A stretch of 64,000 nt of DNA, from positions 620,001-684,000 of the forward strand of contig NZ_AP021901.1 of the NCBI RefSeq assembly GCF_018325905.1. Direction: 5' to 3'. The notes under the pieces were generated by a model that saw only the letters and a program-made list of their open reading frames with translations, ran no database searches and was not told where the DNA came from. Source of the DNA: Pseudomonas sp. St316. Lineage in GTDB: Bacteria > Pseudomonadota > Gammaproteobacteria > Pseudomonadales > Pseudomonadaceae. Position 1 is the stretch's first letter. Each line of letters begins with the position of its first letter. The translations under genes and the position numbers were made by a program. Shown piece after piece: positions 50,592 to 59,900 of the stretch.

Positions 50592-50984
50592 ATGTTTATG
50601 ACTAATAGCAACGATAAGAGTGGGGAGCTTTTGGGCCAGGAGCGGCGACGCCGCTGGAGTCCAGAGCAAAAGCTGGCCATGGTTCGCGAGAGCCTTGAGC
50701 CAGGGCAAAGTGTGTCGGTCGTCGCTCGACGCAACGGCATCAATGCCAACCAGTTATTCCTGTGGCGCAAGCTGTATCAGGACGGCAGCCTGTCGGCGGT
50801 CAGTGCTGGCGAAGCCGTGGTGCCGGCCTCCGAGCTGAGCGATGCGCTCAAGCAGATCCGTGAACTGCAACGGATTCTGGGCAAGAAAACGATGGAAGCC
50901 GAAATCCTCAAAGAGGCCGTGGAGATCGCCCGGTCGCGAAAATGGATTGCGCACTCACCCTTGTTGCCGGGGGACGACCAGTGA
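50592..50984 (+). CDS. IS3-family transposase OrfA (helix-turn-helix protein)
   Basis: A 130-residue protein: a homeodomain-like helix-turn-helix ([20 protein letters not shown] then [14 protein letters not shown]) followed by a leucine-zipper region ([20 protein letters not shown]). It recognises the IS ends. Its 3' end overlaps orfB by 43 bases; orfB is in the -1 frame, as expected for a programmed -1 frameshift producing the OrfAB transposase. A second ATG lies two codons after the first. Confidence 0.9.
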   Translation: MFMTNSNDKSGELLGQERRRRWSPEQKLAMVRESLEPGQSVSVVARRNGINANQLFLWRKLYQDGSLSAVSAGEAVVPASELSDALKQIRELQRILGKKTMEAEILKEAVEIARSRKWIAHSPLLPGDDQ

Positions 50985-51817
50985 AGCTGGTCAGCGAATG
51001 TCTCGGTGTGGCGCGCTCGCAATTAACGGTTCGAATCAAGCAATCGGTATCGCCCAAGACACGGCGAAGCAGACCTGTGGACGACGCTGAGTTGGTGGTT
51101 GAAATCCAACAGCAGGTCAGCGAGTTGCCCAGCTATGGCTACCGTCGTGTCTGGGGATTACTGCGTCGGGAACGTGAAACCCATTCGCTGCCGGCGATCA
51201 ATGTGAAGCGGGTTTACCGGGTCATGCGTGATCACAACTTGCTGCTGGAGCGTCGACTCAAACAGCCCGGCGTGCCGCGTCGGCACGAAGGCCGTATTGC
51301 CGTGAAAACCAGCAATACGCGTTGGTGCTCGGACGGCTTTGAGTTCCGCTGCGAGGACGGCGCCAAACTGAGCGTGACCTTCGCCCTCGATTGCTGTGAT
51401 CGCGAAGCCATCGGCTGGGTGGCAAGCCCGACCGGGTACAGCGGCGATGATATCCGCGATTTGATGCTGGAAAGCGTGGAGAAGCGCTTCGGTGATCAAT
51501 TGCCCACCACGCCGGTGCAATGGCTAAGCGACAACGGCTCGGCGTACACCGCCGAACAGACACGCCTGTTTGCTCGGCAGATCGGTTTGCAGCCGGTGAC
51601 CACGCCAGTTCGCAGCCCGCAGAGCAACGGGATGGCGGAGAGCTTCGTGAAGACGATCAAGCGTGACTACGTGGCGCACATGCCCAAACCGGATCGGGAA
51701 ACGGCGTTGCGTAACCTGGCAATTGCCTTCGAACATTACAACGAGCAGCATCCGCACAGCGCTTTGAAATATCGCTCGCCGAGGGAGTTCAGGCGCTTGG
51801 CGGCAGCATCAATTTAA
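50942..51817 (+). CDS. IS3-family transposase OrfB (DDE integrase core)
   Basis: A 291-residue product with an HTH_21-type segment ([18 protein letters not shown]) and the rve integrase core. The DDE triad is visible: Asp in RWCSDGFEF, Asp in [11 protein letters not shown], and Glu in [15 protein letters not shown]. It is probably made as a fusion with OrfA by -1 frameshifting near the AAAA at 50939-50942. Complete, so the element may be active. Confidence 0.92.
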   Translation: MDCALTLVAGGRPVKLVSECLGVARSQLTVRIKQSVSPKTRRSRPVDDAELVVEIQQQVSELPSYGYRRVWGLLRRERETHSLPAINVKRVYRVMRDHNLLLERRLKQPGVPRRHEGRIAVKTSNTRWCSDGFEFRCEDGAKLSVTFALDCCDREAIGWVASPTGYSGDDIRDLMLESVEKRFGDQLPTTPVQWLSDNGSAYTAEQTRLFARQIGLQPVTTPVRSPQSNGMAESFVKTIKRDYVAHMPKPDRETALRNLAIAFEHYNEQHPHSALKYRSPREFRRLAAASI

Positions 51818-52067
51818 CAGGGAGTTGGTGTCCGGTTTTGTAGGGGCAAGTCCAGGGGCCAACGGTAGGTTTGAACATATTCGAATCCATTCGAAGTTTC
51901 AGTAGAGGGGGCAAACATCAAGTTGCCTTGAGCCTCTGATGCTAAGGCTCGATGCGGAATAAATATTGATCAGGGAGAGGGCGCAAGTTGTGAGTAATGC
52001 CTAACAGAAGGCGTAGTCATTTCAAACTTGTGTGGTAGGAAAGTTGCTGCGCCACCTGACCTTCCGC

Positions 52068-52133
52068 CATCGCGAGTAAGCTCCCACAGAGGGCTTGTGG
52101 TGCTCCTGTGGGAGCGAGCTTGCTCGCGATGAG
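52068..52133. repeat. degenerate REPIN downstream of aceF
   Basis: CGCCATCGCGAGTAAGCTCCCACA and GTGGGAGCGAGCTTGCTCGC face each other with an outward orientation and short spacer. It lies in the 306-base stretch between the original phoD start and the aceF terminator, where I see no gene. Confidence 0.75.
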
Positions 52134-52177
52134 GCCGGCACATCCAGCACCCAGGCTGCCTGGCTTGAATTCCAGGC

Positions 52178-52205
52178 AAAAAAAGCCCCGCCAAACGGGC
52201 GGGGT
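52178..52205 (-). terminator. rho-independent terminator of the aceE-aceF operon
   Basis: On the minus strand, CCCCGCCCGTTTGGCGGGGC forms a 7-base GC stem with a GTTT-containing loop, followed by seven T residues. Confidence 0.92.
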
Positions 52206-52274
52206 TGAGGTACGAGCGTGGCGCTCGGAAAACAGTGCTCCGAATGGCCCTCCGCAAGGGAGGGCCGCCCGGTG

Positions 52275-53912
52275 TTACAGCAGGATGGTGCGGATGTCGC
52301 CCAGCAGGTCGCTCAGACGCTTGGTGAAGCGTGCGGCGGCGGCGCCGTTGATCACACGGTGATCGTAGGACAGCGACAGTGGCAGCATCAGCTTCGGCTG
52401 GAAGGCTTTACCGTCCCAGACAGGCTGGATGGTGGCCTTGGAAACACCCAGGATCGCCACTTCCGGCGCGTTGACGATCGGCGTGAAGCCGGTGCCGCCA
52501 ATGTGGCCGAGGCTGGAGATGGTGAAGCAGGCGCCCTGCATGTCATCGGCGGTGAGCTTCTTGTTCCGGGCTTTTTCGGCCAGGGCAGCGGCTTCGGCAG
52601 CCAGTTGCAGCAGGCTCTTCTGGTCGACGTTGCGGATGACCGGTACCAGCAGGCCTTCCGGGGTGTCGACGGCAAAGCCGATGTGCACGTATTTCTTGCG
52701 GATCACAGCCTTGCCGCTTGGGGCGAGGGAGGCGTTGAAGTCCGGCAGTTCCTTGAGCAGGTGCGCACAGGCCTTGAGCAGCAGGGGCAGTACGGTCAGC
52801 TTGACGCCGGCCTTTTCCGCCACGGCTTTCTGCGCAACGCGGAAGGCTTCCAGCTCGGTGATGTCAGCCTGGTCGAACTGCGTCACGTGGGGAATGTTCA
52901 GCCAGCTGCGGTGCAAGCTCGACGCGCCGATCTGCATCAGGCGGGTCATGGCCACTTCTTCGGTTTCGCCGAAGCGGCTGAAATCCACTGCCGGGATCGG
53001 CGGGATGCCAGCGCCACCCGAAGCGCCTTCGGCCGGTGCGTTCTTGGCCTTCTGCATCATGGCCTTGACGTAGGCTTGCACGTCTTCCTTCAGCACGCGG
53101 CCGTGTGGGCCGCTCGGGCCGACAGCAGACAGCTCGACGCCGAATTCACGGGCCAGCTGACGCACCGCAGGGCCGGCGTGCACCTTGGCACCGCTTGGTG
53201 CAGGCGCGGCGACCGGGGCTGGGGCAGCCTCGGCCTTGGCGGCAGGTGCGGCGGCTGGAACTGGGGCCGCTTCGGACTTGGCAGCAGGCGCAGCGGCCTG
53301 GGCGGGTGCGGCAGGTGCCGCAGCGCCAGCGACCTTGAGCTTCAGGATCAGGTCACCGGTGCCGACTTCGTCTTCCAGCTTGATCTCGACGCTTTCCACC
53401 ACACCGGCGGCTGGCGATGGGATTTCCATGCTGGCCTTGTCGGATTCCAGGGTGATCAGCGACTGGTCGGCTTCGACGGTGTCGCCGACCTTGACCAGTA
53501 CTTCGATGATCTTGGCCTTGCCCGACGAGCCGATGTCCGGGACATGAATGTCCTGGACCGTGGCAGCGGCAGGCGCAGCAGCTGGCGCGGGAGCCGCTTC
53601 GGCAGCCGGTGCGGCGGCAGGTTTTTCAGCCGCGGCCGGGGCCGCAGCAGGGGCGGGTGCTTCAGGCGCCGCAGCGGCGCCCTCGACTTCCAGCTCCAGC
53701 AGTTCGTCGCCTTCTTTCAGGCGATCGCCCAGCTTCACTTTCAGGCTCTTGATCACACCGGCCTTCGGCGCAGGCACTTCCATGCTGGCCTTGTCCGATT
53801 CAAGCGTCAGGATGCTCTGGTCGGCTTCGATACGGTCGCCGACCTTCACAAACAGTTCAATTACTTCACCTTCACCGCTGCCGATGTCAGGTACGCGAAT
53901 GAGTTCGCTCAC
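52275..53912 (-). CDS. aceF: dihydrolipoamide acetyltransferase, E2 of pyruvate dehydrogenase
   Basis: A 545-residue E2 with two lipoyl domains (lipoylated lysines in LESDKASMEVPAPKAG near 40 and LESDKASMEIPSPAAG near 160), each followed by long Ala/Pro linkers. Then comes the E1/E3-binding domain (AGPAVRQLAREFGVELSAV) and the catalytic acetyltransferase core with DHRVINGA. It transfers acetyl groups to CoA and forms the core of the complex. It lies 11 bases after aceE in the same operon and ends at a strong terminator. Confidence 0.97.
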   Translation of the reverse strand: MSELIRVPDIGSGEGEVIELFVKVGDRIEADQSILTLESDKASMEVPAPKAGVIKSLKVKLGDRLKEGDELLELEVEGAAAAPEAPAPAAAPAAAEKPAAAPAAEAAPAPAAAPAAATVQDIHVPDIGSSGKAKIIEVLVKVGDTVEADQSLITLESDKASMEIPSPAAGVVESVEIKLEDEVGTGDLILKLKVAGAAAPAAPAQAAAPAAKSEAAPVPAAAPAAKAEAAPAPVAAPAPSGAKVHAGPAVRQLAREFGVELSAVGPSGPHGRVLKEDVQAYVKAMMQKAKNAPAEGASGGAGIPPIPAVDFSRFGETEEVAMTRLMQIGASSLHRSWLNIPHVTQFDQADITELEAFRVAQKAVAEKAGVKLTVLPLLLKACAHLLKELPDFNASLAPSGKAVIRKKYVHIGFAVDTPEGLLVPVIRNVDQKSLLQLAAEAAALAEKARNKKLTADDMQGACFTISSLGHIGGTGFTPIVNAPEVAILGVSKATIQPVWDGKAFQPKLMLPLSLSYDHRVINGAAAARFTKRLSDLLGDIRTILL

Positions 53913-53923
53913 GAAAATTCTCC

Positions 53924-56569
53924 TCAGCAGTCCAGTGGGTTGCGTTTTTCTGGATCGATGCCGAACTTGACGATGGCCTCGGCCACCACCTTGGGTTCGA
54001 TATCGCCACGGTCAGCCAGGGCTTCCAGGGCTGCCAACACAACGAACTTACGGTCGACTTCGAAGAAGTGACGCAGCTTCTTGCGGCTGTCGCTACGGCC
54101 GAAACCGTCGGTGCCCAGCACTTTGAATTCCTTGGAAGGAACCCACTGGCGGATCTGCTCGGCGAACAGCTTCATGTAGTCGGTAGAGGCGATGACCGGA
54201 CCTTTGCGGCCGTTCAGGCATTCTTCGACGTAGCTCAGCTTTGGCTTCTGGCCAGGGTGCAGGCGGTTGCTGCGCTCTACGGCCAGGCCGTCGCGACGCA
54301 GTTCGTTGAAGCTGGTGACGCTCCACACGTCGGCACCGACGTTGAACTCTTCACGCAGGATCTTCGCCGCTTCACGCACTTCGCGCAGGATGGTGCCCGA
54401 GCCCATCAACTGGACGTGGTGCGCCGCTTCGCGGGTGTCTTCCTCAAGCAGGTACATGCCCTTGACGATGCCTGCCTCGACACCGGCCGGCATGGCTGGC
54501 TGCTGGTAGGACTCGTTCATCACGGTGATGTAGTAGAAGACGTCCTGTTGCTCTTCGGTCATCTTCTTCATGCCGTCCTGGATGATCACCGCCAGCTCGT
54601 AGCCGTAGGTCGGATCATAGGTGCGGCAGTTCGGGATGGTCCCGGCCAGCATGTGGCTGTGGCCGTCTTCGTGCTGCAGGCCTTCGCCGTTCAGCGTGGT
54701 CCGGCCGGCGGTACCGCCGATCAGGAAGCCACGGGTACGGCTGTCGCCAGCCGCCCAGGCCAGGTCGCCGATCCGCTGGAAGCCGAACATCGAGTAGAAG
54801 ATGTAGAACGGCAGCATCGGCTGGTTGTGGCTGGAGTACGAAGTACCGGCGGCAATGAACGAGCTCATGGCGCCCGCTTCGTTGATGCCTTCTTCGAGGA
54901 TCTGGCCTTTCTTGTCTTCGCGGTAGAACATCACCTGGTCTTTATCGACTGGCTCGTAGAGCTGGCCGACGGACGAGTAGATGCCCAACTGGCGGAACAT
55001 GCCTTCCATACCGAAGGTACGGGCTTCGTCCGGGATGATCGGGACGATGCGCTGGCCGATTTCCTTGTCCTTGACCAATTGCGCGAGGATCCGCACGAAG
55101 GCCATGGTGGTGGAGATTTCACGGTCGCCCGAGCCGTCCAGGATCGCCTTGAGGGTCTCCAGTGGCGGGGTCGGGATGCTGAAGCTCTTGGCGCGACGCT
55201 GTGGTACGAAACCGCCCAGCGCGGCACGGCGCTCGGCCAGGTAACGGGCTTCGGCGCTGCCTTCTTCGGGTTTGAAGAACGGCAGGTTTTCCAGCTCGCT
55301 GTCCTTGACCGGAATGTCGAAGCGGTCGCGGAACAACTTCAGGCTGTCGACATCGACTTTCTTGGTGTTGTGCGCGGTGTTCTTCGCTTCGCCGGCGCCG
55401 GTGCCATAACCCTTGATGGTCTTGGCCAGGATGACGGTTGGCTGCTCTTTGTGGTTGACCGCTTCGTGGTACGCCGCATAGACCTTGTACGGGTCGTGGC
55501 CGCCACGGTTGAGTTTCCAGATCTCGTCGTCGGACAAGTCGGCAACCATGGCCTTGAGTTCAGGCGAATTGAAGAAGTGCTCACGGACGAACGCGCCGTC
55601 CTTGGCCTTGTAGTTCTGGTATTCGCCGTCGATGACTTCGTCCATGCGACGTTGCAGGATGCCGTCGACGTCCTTGGCCAGCAGCGGGTCCCAGAAACGG
55701 CCCCAGATGACTTTGTTGACGTTCCACTGGGCACCACGGAACACGCCTTCGAGTTCCTGGATGATCTTGGCGTTGCCGCGAACCGGGCCGTCGAGGCGCT
55801 GCAGGTTGCAGTTGATGACGAAGATCAGGTTGTCCAGTTTCTCGCGGCCGGCCAGGGAGATTGCGCCCAGGGATTCCGGCTCGTCGCACTCGCCGTCGCC
55901 CATGAAGCACCAGACTTTTTGCTTGCCGGCCGGGATGAAGCCACGGGCTTCCAGGTACTTCATGAAGCGCGCCTGGTAGATCGCCTGGATCGGGCCCAGG
56001 CCCATGGAAACGGTCGGGAACTGCCAGAAGTCCGGCATCAGCCAAGGGTGCGGGTACGAGGACAGGCCATTGCCGTCCACTTCCTGGCGGAAGTTGTTCA
56101 TCTGGTCTTCGGTGATGCGGCCTTCCATGAACGCACGGGCATAGACGCCTGGCGATGCGTGACCCTGGAAGTAGATCAGGTCGCCGCCGTGTTCGTCGGT
56201 CGGGGCCTGGAAGAAGTAGTTGAAACCGATGTCATACAGCGTCGCACTGGAGGCGAAGCTGGAGATGTGACCGCCCAGGTCAGAATCTTTCAGGTTGGTA
56301 CGCATGACCATGGCCAACGCGTTCCAGCGTACCAGCGAGCGAATGCGGCGTTCCATGAACAGGTCGCCAGGCATGCGTGCTTCGTGGGTAACGGGGATCG
56401 TGTTGCGGTATGGCGTGGTGATGGCGTAGGGCAGTTGCGAACCGCTGCGGGTTGCAAGTTCGCCCATACGGGTCATCAGATAATGAGCACGGTCTTCGCC
56501 TTCTTTGTCGAGAACCGATTCCAGGGCGTCCAGCCATTCCTGGGTTTCGACGGGATCGAGGTCTTGCAT
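53924..56569 (-). CDS. aceE: pyruvate dehydrogenase E1 component, homodimeric
   Basis: An 881-residue E1 that decarboxylates pyruvate with thiamine diphosphate and passes acetyl to the lipoyl arms of AceF. The ThDP motif is MGDGECDEPESLGAISLAG with the matching Asn about 30 residues on (FVINCNLQRLDG), and GHASPGVYARAFMEGR contains an active-site histidine. The ATG follows GGAGCAAGCC, an adequate ribosome-binding site. First gene of the aceE-aceF operon. Confidence 0.97.
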   Translation of the reverse strand: MQDLDPVETQEWLDALESVLDKEGEDRAHYLMTRMGELATRSGSQLPYAITTPYRNTIPVTHEARMPGDLFMERRIRSLVRWNALAMVMRTNLKDSDLGGHISSFASSATLYDIGFNYFFQAPTDEHGGDLIYFQGHASPGVYARAFMEGRITEDQMNNFRQEVDGNGLSSYPHPWLMPDFWQFPTVSMGLGPIQAIYQARFMKYLEARGFIPAGKQKVWCFMGDGECDEPESLGAISLAGREKLDNLIFVINCNLQRLDGPVRGNAKIIQELEGVFRGAQWNVNKVIWGRFWDPLLAKDVDGILQRRMDEVIDGEYQNYKAKDGAFVREHFFNSPELKAMVADLSDDEIWKLNRGGHDPYKVYAAYHEAVNHKEQPTVILAKTIKGYGTGAGEAKNTAHNTKKVDVDSLKLFRDRFDIPVKDSELENLPFFKPEEGSAEARYLAERRAALGGFVPQRRAKSFSIPTPPLETLKAILDGSGDREISTTMAFVRILAQLVKDKEIGQRIVPIIPDEARTFGMEGMFRQLGIYSSVGQLYEPVDKDQVMFYREDKKGQILEEGINEAGAMSSFIAAGTSYSSHNQPMLPFYIFYSMFGFQRIGDLAWAAGDSRTRGFLIGGTAGRTTLNGEGLQHEDGHSHMLAGTIPNCRTYDPTYGYELAVIIQDGMKKMTEEQQDVFYYITVMNESYQQPAMPAGVEAGIVKGMYLLEEDTREAAHHVQLMGSGTILREVREAAKILREEFNVGADVWSVTSFNELRRDGLAVERSNRLHPGQKPKLSYVEECLNGRKGPVIASTDYMKLFAEQIRQWVPSKEFKVLGTDGFGRSDSRKKLRHFFEVDRKFVVLAALEALADRGDIEPKVVAEAIVKFGIDPEKRNPLDC

Positions 56570-56951
56570 GGCTTGCTCCAGGGCGGAAAGGCTACCAGAA
56601 TCGGTTGCCTGAGTTTGCGACTGGCCTTGTGGGCAGACGATATAAATTCTTGGATTGCCGAAGGTTGTTTCGGCGGCGTGTAGTTTTACTACAAATCGTC
56701 GGCCGTTTCAGCCTTTCGAATGTATAGACGAGTAGTAAAACTACACATGAGCGGCTTCTGGCCCCTCGTTTCGTTGTGAGAATAATCGTTACTGTTGGTC
56801 TTTAGCCAACTCGAACAGGTAAAAACTTGATGCCGGCTGCCAATAAAATCAGATTTTCAGCTATTTATCATCTTTGTTCGACAGTCAACCCGGTAGTGTC
56901 TTTTGAAAAAACACTACATCCAGCCTCTCCCGCGCCGATCAAGGATAGACC
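56570..56951. promoter_or_regulatory. aceE/glnE divergent control region with paired TGTAGTTTTACTACA dyads
   Basis: A 382-base region. TGTAGTTTTACTACA (56679-56693) is a perfect palindrome with a three-base centre; an inverse, nearly identical copy (GTAGTAAAACTACA) lies at 56732-56745. Both are about 110-175 bases upstream of aceE on the minus strand, suitable for a dimeric repressor. I do not recognise the regulator. The part closer to glnE shows no clear motif. Confidence 0.65.
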
Positions 56952-59891
56952 ATGAGCCTGCCCTCGCTTGCCGAAGTACCGGCGATTCTCCAGTCATTGG
57001 TCAGTCGTGCCGAGCAGTCGTTCCGTGCGGTGGTCGCCTTGTTCGACGACGATCACGGGTTGTCGGCCTGGCCCCCACAGCGTTGGGAGGCGTTCAACCG
57101 TGTTGCCGCCGCCAGCGACTTTTTCATCGAGCAGTGTGTCCGTGACCCGGTGATGCTGCTGGAGCTGGTGCGCAGCGGCGAACTGGACCGCAGCCTGGCG
57201 CCCGGTGAAATGTGCGCGCAGATCGGTGCCGCCGTGCAGGCCGCCGAGACTGAAGAAGAACTGGGCCGCGTCCTGCGCCGCCAACGCACCCGCCAGCAGG
57301 TGCGGATCATCTGGCGCGACCTGACCCGCCAGGCCGACCTGGTCCAGACCTGTCGCGACCTCTCGGACATGGCCGACACCTGCATCGACCAGGCCTATCA
57401 ATGGTTGTACCAGCGCCTCAGCCAGCAATTCGGCACACCCACCGGACGGCGCAGCGGCGAGCCGCAGCAGATGGTCATCCTGGGCATGGGCAAGCTGGGT
57501 GCGGTGGAGCTGAACCTGTCATCGGACATCGACCTGATCTTCGCCTACCCCGAGGGCGGCGAAACCGTTGGTGTCAAACGACCGCTGGATAACCAGGAGT
57601 TTTTCATCCGCGTCGGCCAGCGCCTGATCAAGGCCCTGGACCCGATGACGGTCGACGGCTTCGTGTTCCGCGTCGACATGCGCCTGCGCCCCTACGGCTC
57701 GGCCGGGGCGCTGGTGCTGAGCTTCAATGCCCTGGAGCAGTATTACCAGGATCAGGGCCGCGACTGGGAACGCTACGCCATGATCAAGGCGCGCGTGGTG
57801 GCGGGCGACCAGGTGGCGGGTGCGCAATTGCTCGACATGCTGCGCCCGTTCGTCTATCGCCGTTACCTGGATTTTTCCGCCATCGAAGCGCTGCGCACCA
57901 TGAAACAGCTGATCCAGCAGGAGGTGCGGCGCAAGGGCATGGCCGACAACATCAAGCTGGGCTCGGGCGGCATTCGTGAGGTGGAGTTCATTGCCCAGGC
58001 GTTCCAGTTGATCCATGGCGGTCGCGACCTGAGCTTGCAGCAGCGTCCGCTGCTCAAGGTGCTGGGGACCCTGGAAGGCCAGGGCTACCTGCCGGCCAAG
58101 GTGATCGACGAGCTGCGCCAAGGCTATGAATTCCTGCGTTATACCGAACATGCGATCCAGGCCATTGCCGACCGCCAGACCCAGATGTTGCCGGACAACC
58201 CGCAGGACCAGGCGCGCATTGCGTTCATGCTGGGTTTTGCCGACTGGCCGGCCTTTCACGAGCAATTAATGTACTGGCGCGGGCGTGTGGCCTGGCATTT
58301 CGGCCAGGTCATCGCCGACCCGGATGACGAGGAGGGTGGCGAAAGCGAAGTGGTGGTGGGCGGCGAATGGTTGCCGTTGTGGGAAGACAGCCAGGATGAA
58401 GAGGCGGCGTGTCGTCAGTTGGAGGAGGGTGGCTTCGTCGATGCACCCAAAGCCCTCAAGGCGTTGGCCGCCCTGCGCGGCAGCCCGCAACTGCGCGCCA
58501 TGCAGCGCCTGGGACGCGAGCGTCTGGATGCCTTCATTCCACGTCTGCTGGCCCAAGCCGTGGAACATGCCGATCCAGACCTGGTGCTGGAGCGGGTTCT
58601 GCCCTTGGTGGAGGCCGTGGCCCGCCGTTCGGCCTACCTGGTGCTGTTGACGGAAAACCCCGGCGCCCTGCGGCGTTTGCTGACGTTGTGTGCGGCGAGT
58701 CCGTGGATTGCTGAACAAATCACCCGTTTCCCCTTGCTGCTCGATGAATTGCTCAACGAGGGCCGGCTGTTCAAGCCGCCCTTGGCGCCGGAGTTGGCGG
58801 CGGAGTTGCGTGAGCGCCTGACGCGCATCCCCGAGGATGACCTTGAGCAACAAATGGAGGCGCTGCGGCATTTCAAGCTGGCGCACCGCCTGCGGGTGGC
58901 GGCCTCGGAAATTGCCGGCAGCCTGCCGCTGATGAAAGTCAGCGATTACCTGACCTGGCTGGCCGAGGCGATTCTCGAACAAGTGTTGGCCCTGGCCTGG
59001 CGCCAGACGGCCGCCAAGCACGGCGTGCCATTGCGCACCGATGGCAGCCTGTGCGATCCGGGCTTCATTATTGTCGGTTACGGGAAAGTCGGCGGCCTGG
59101 AATTGGGGCATGGTTCTGACCTGGATCTGGTGTTCATCCACGATGGCGATCCTCAGGCGGAAACCGACGGCCCGAAACCCATCGACGGTGCACAGTTCTT
59201 CACCCGGCTCGGCCAGCGGATCATTCACCTGCTGACTGCCCAGACCAATTCCGGGCAGTTGTATGAAGTGGATATGCGTCTGCGACCGTCCGGGGCGTCG
59301 GGACTGCTGGTCAGCTCCCTCGGGGCGTTTGCCCGTTACCAGGAGAACGAAGCCTGGACCTGGGAACATCAGGCGTTGGTGCGGGCGCGGGTGCTGGTGG
59401 GCAGCCAGGACGTGGGCCAGGCGTTCGAGAAAGTGCGTGCCCAGGTGTTGGGACGCAAGCGTGACTTGCCGACGCTGCGCCAGGAGGTCAGCGAGATGCG
59501 TGCCAAGATGCGCGATAACCTTGGCAGCAAGGCCACCGCCGCCGGGACCGCGCCGAATGCCTTCGAGGCCACGGCGCCCTTCGACCTCAAGCAGGATGCC
59601 GGAGGTATCGTCGATATTGAATTTATGGTGCAATACGCGGCCCTGGCGTGGTCCGAGGAACACCCGTCGCTGGTGCGCTACACCGATAACATCCGGATTC
59701 TGGATGGGTTGCAGGAGGTCGGGTTGATGCCGGCCGAAGACGCCAGCCTGTTGCGCGAGGCCTATAAAGCCTTCCGCTCCGCCGCTCACCGCCAGGCCTT
59801 GCAGAAAGACCCGGGGGTGATAACCGGTGATCAGTTCGTGGACGAGCGCCGGCAGGTACTGCGGATCTGGCGGGAGCTGGGCCTGAGCTGA
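56952..59891 (+). CDS. glnE: glutamine synthetase adenylyltransferase/deadenylase GlnE
   Basis: A 979-residue bifunctional nucleotidyltransferase that adenylylates and de-adenylylates glutamine synthetase in response to PII and glutamine. Both catalytic domains are intact: the N-terminal (deadenylylase) one has GMGKLGAVELNLSSDIDLIF near 172-191, and the C-terminal (adenylylase) one has GYGKVGGLELGHGSDLDLVF near 710-729, each with the paired aspartates. Complete and normal length, divergent from aceE as in P. aeruginosa. Confidence 0.97.
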   Translation: MSLPSLAEVPAILQSLVSRAEQSFRAVVALFDDDHGLSAWPPQRWEAFNRVAAASDFFIEQCVRDPVMLLELVRSGELDRSLAPGEMCAQIGAAVQAAETEEELGRVLRRQRTRQQVRIIWRDLTRQADLVQTCRDLSDMADTCIDQAYQWLYQRLSQQFGTPTGRRSGEPQQMVILGMGKLGAVELNLSSDIDLIFAYPEGGETVGVKRPLDNQEFFIRVGQRLIKALDPMTVDGFVFRVDMRLRPYGSAGALVLSFNALEQYYQDQGRDWERYAMIKARVVAGDQVAGAQLLDMLRPFVYRRYLDFSAIEALRTMKQLIQQEVRRKGMADNIKLGSGGIREVEFIAQAFQLIHGGRDLSLQQRPLLKVLGTLEGQGYLPAKVIDELRQGYEFLRYTEHAIQAIADRQTQMLPDNPQDQARIAFMLGFADWPAFHEQLMYWRGRVAWHFGQVIADPDDEEGGESEVVVGGEWLPLWEDSQDEEAACRQLEEGGFVDAPKALKALAALRGSPQLRAMQRLGRERLDAFIPRLLAQAVEHADPDLVLERVLPLVEAVARRSAYLVLLTENPGALRRLLTLCAASPWIAEQITRFPLLLDELLNEGRLFKPPLAPELAAELRERLTRIPEDDLEQQMEALRHFKLAHRLRVAASEIAGSLPLMKVSDYLTWLAEAILEQVLALAWRQTAAKHGVPLRTDGSLCDPGFIIVGYGKVGGLELGHGSDLDLVFIHDGDPQAETDGPKPIDGAQFFTRLGQRIIHLLTAQTNSGQLYEVDMRLRPSGASGLLVSSLGAFARYQENEAWTWEHQALVRARVLVGSQDVGQAFEKVRAQVLGRKRDLPTLRQEVSEMRAKMRDNLGSKATAAGTAPNAFEATAPFDLKQDAGGIVDIEFMVQYAALAWSEEHPSLVRYTDNIRILDGLQEVGLMPAEDASLLREAYKAFRSAAHRQALQKDPGVITGDQFVDERRQVLRIWRELGLS

Positions 59892-59900
59892 AGGTTTAAA

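Larger units (their letters stand above)
50528..51854 (+). mobile_element. IS3-family insertion sequence, 1327 bp, 5-bp target duplication
   Basis: The left end starts TGAACGAGCCCCATGAAAGA and the right end, read inward, starts TGGACTTGCCCCTACAAAAC; both continue to GGACACC, giving imperfect terminal inverted repeats. GGGGC stands on both sides (50523-50527 and 51855-51859) as target duplication. Inside are overlapping orfA and orfB typical of IS3. The intact frames and exact duplication suggest a recent insertion into the phoD-like gene. Confidence 0.88.
49155..51878 (-). pseudogene. PhoD-like alkaline phosphatase/phosphodiesterase gene split by an insertion sequence
   Basis: The gene encodes a ~455-residue PhoD-like metallophosphoesterase: GSCRYLRIAAGTPLLPGL, VLMTGDQVYLDDLN, MILDDHEIEDNW and VFVSGDVHGSMTS are the metal-ligand motifs. 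No secretion signal is visible. If the IS and one GGGGC copy are removed, an ATG at 51876-51878 reads MFKPTVGPIVGHTTTDHAR directly into the body, so the insertion is in codons 6-8. As it stands, the frame continues backwards into the IS end (…[14 protein letters not shown]). It is broken unless the IS supplies a new start. Coordinates include the inserted IS; the body ends at 50527. Confidence 0.85.

Noticed and set aside
50528..50708. Extended start of the phoD-like frame inside the IS
   Set aside because: The added residues are the antisense of transposase orfA and the IS end; the natural start lies on the other side of the element.
54068..56683. 871-residue open frame opposite aceE
   Set aside because: Antisense shadow of a certain gene; no ribosome-binding site or family similarity.
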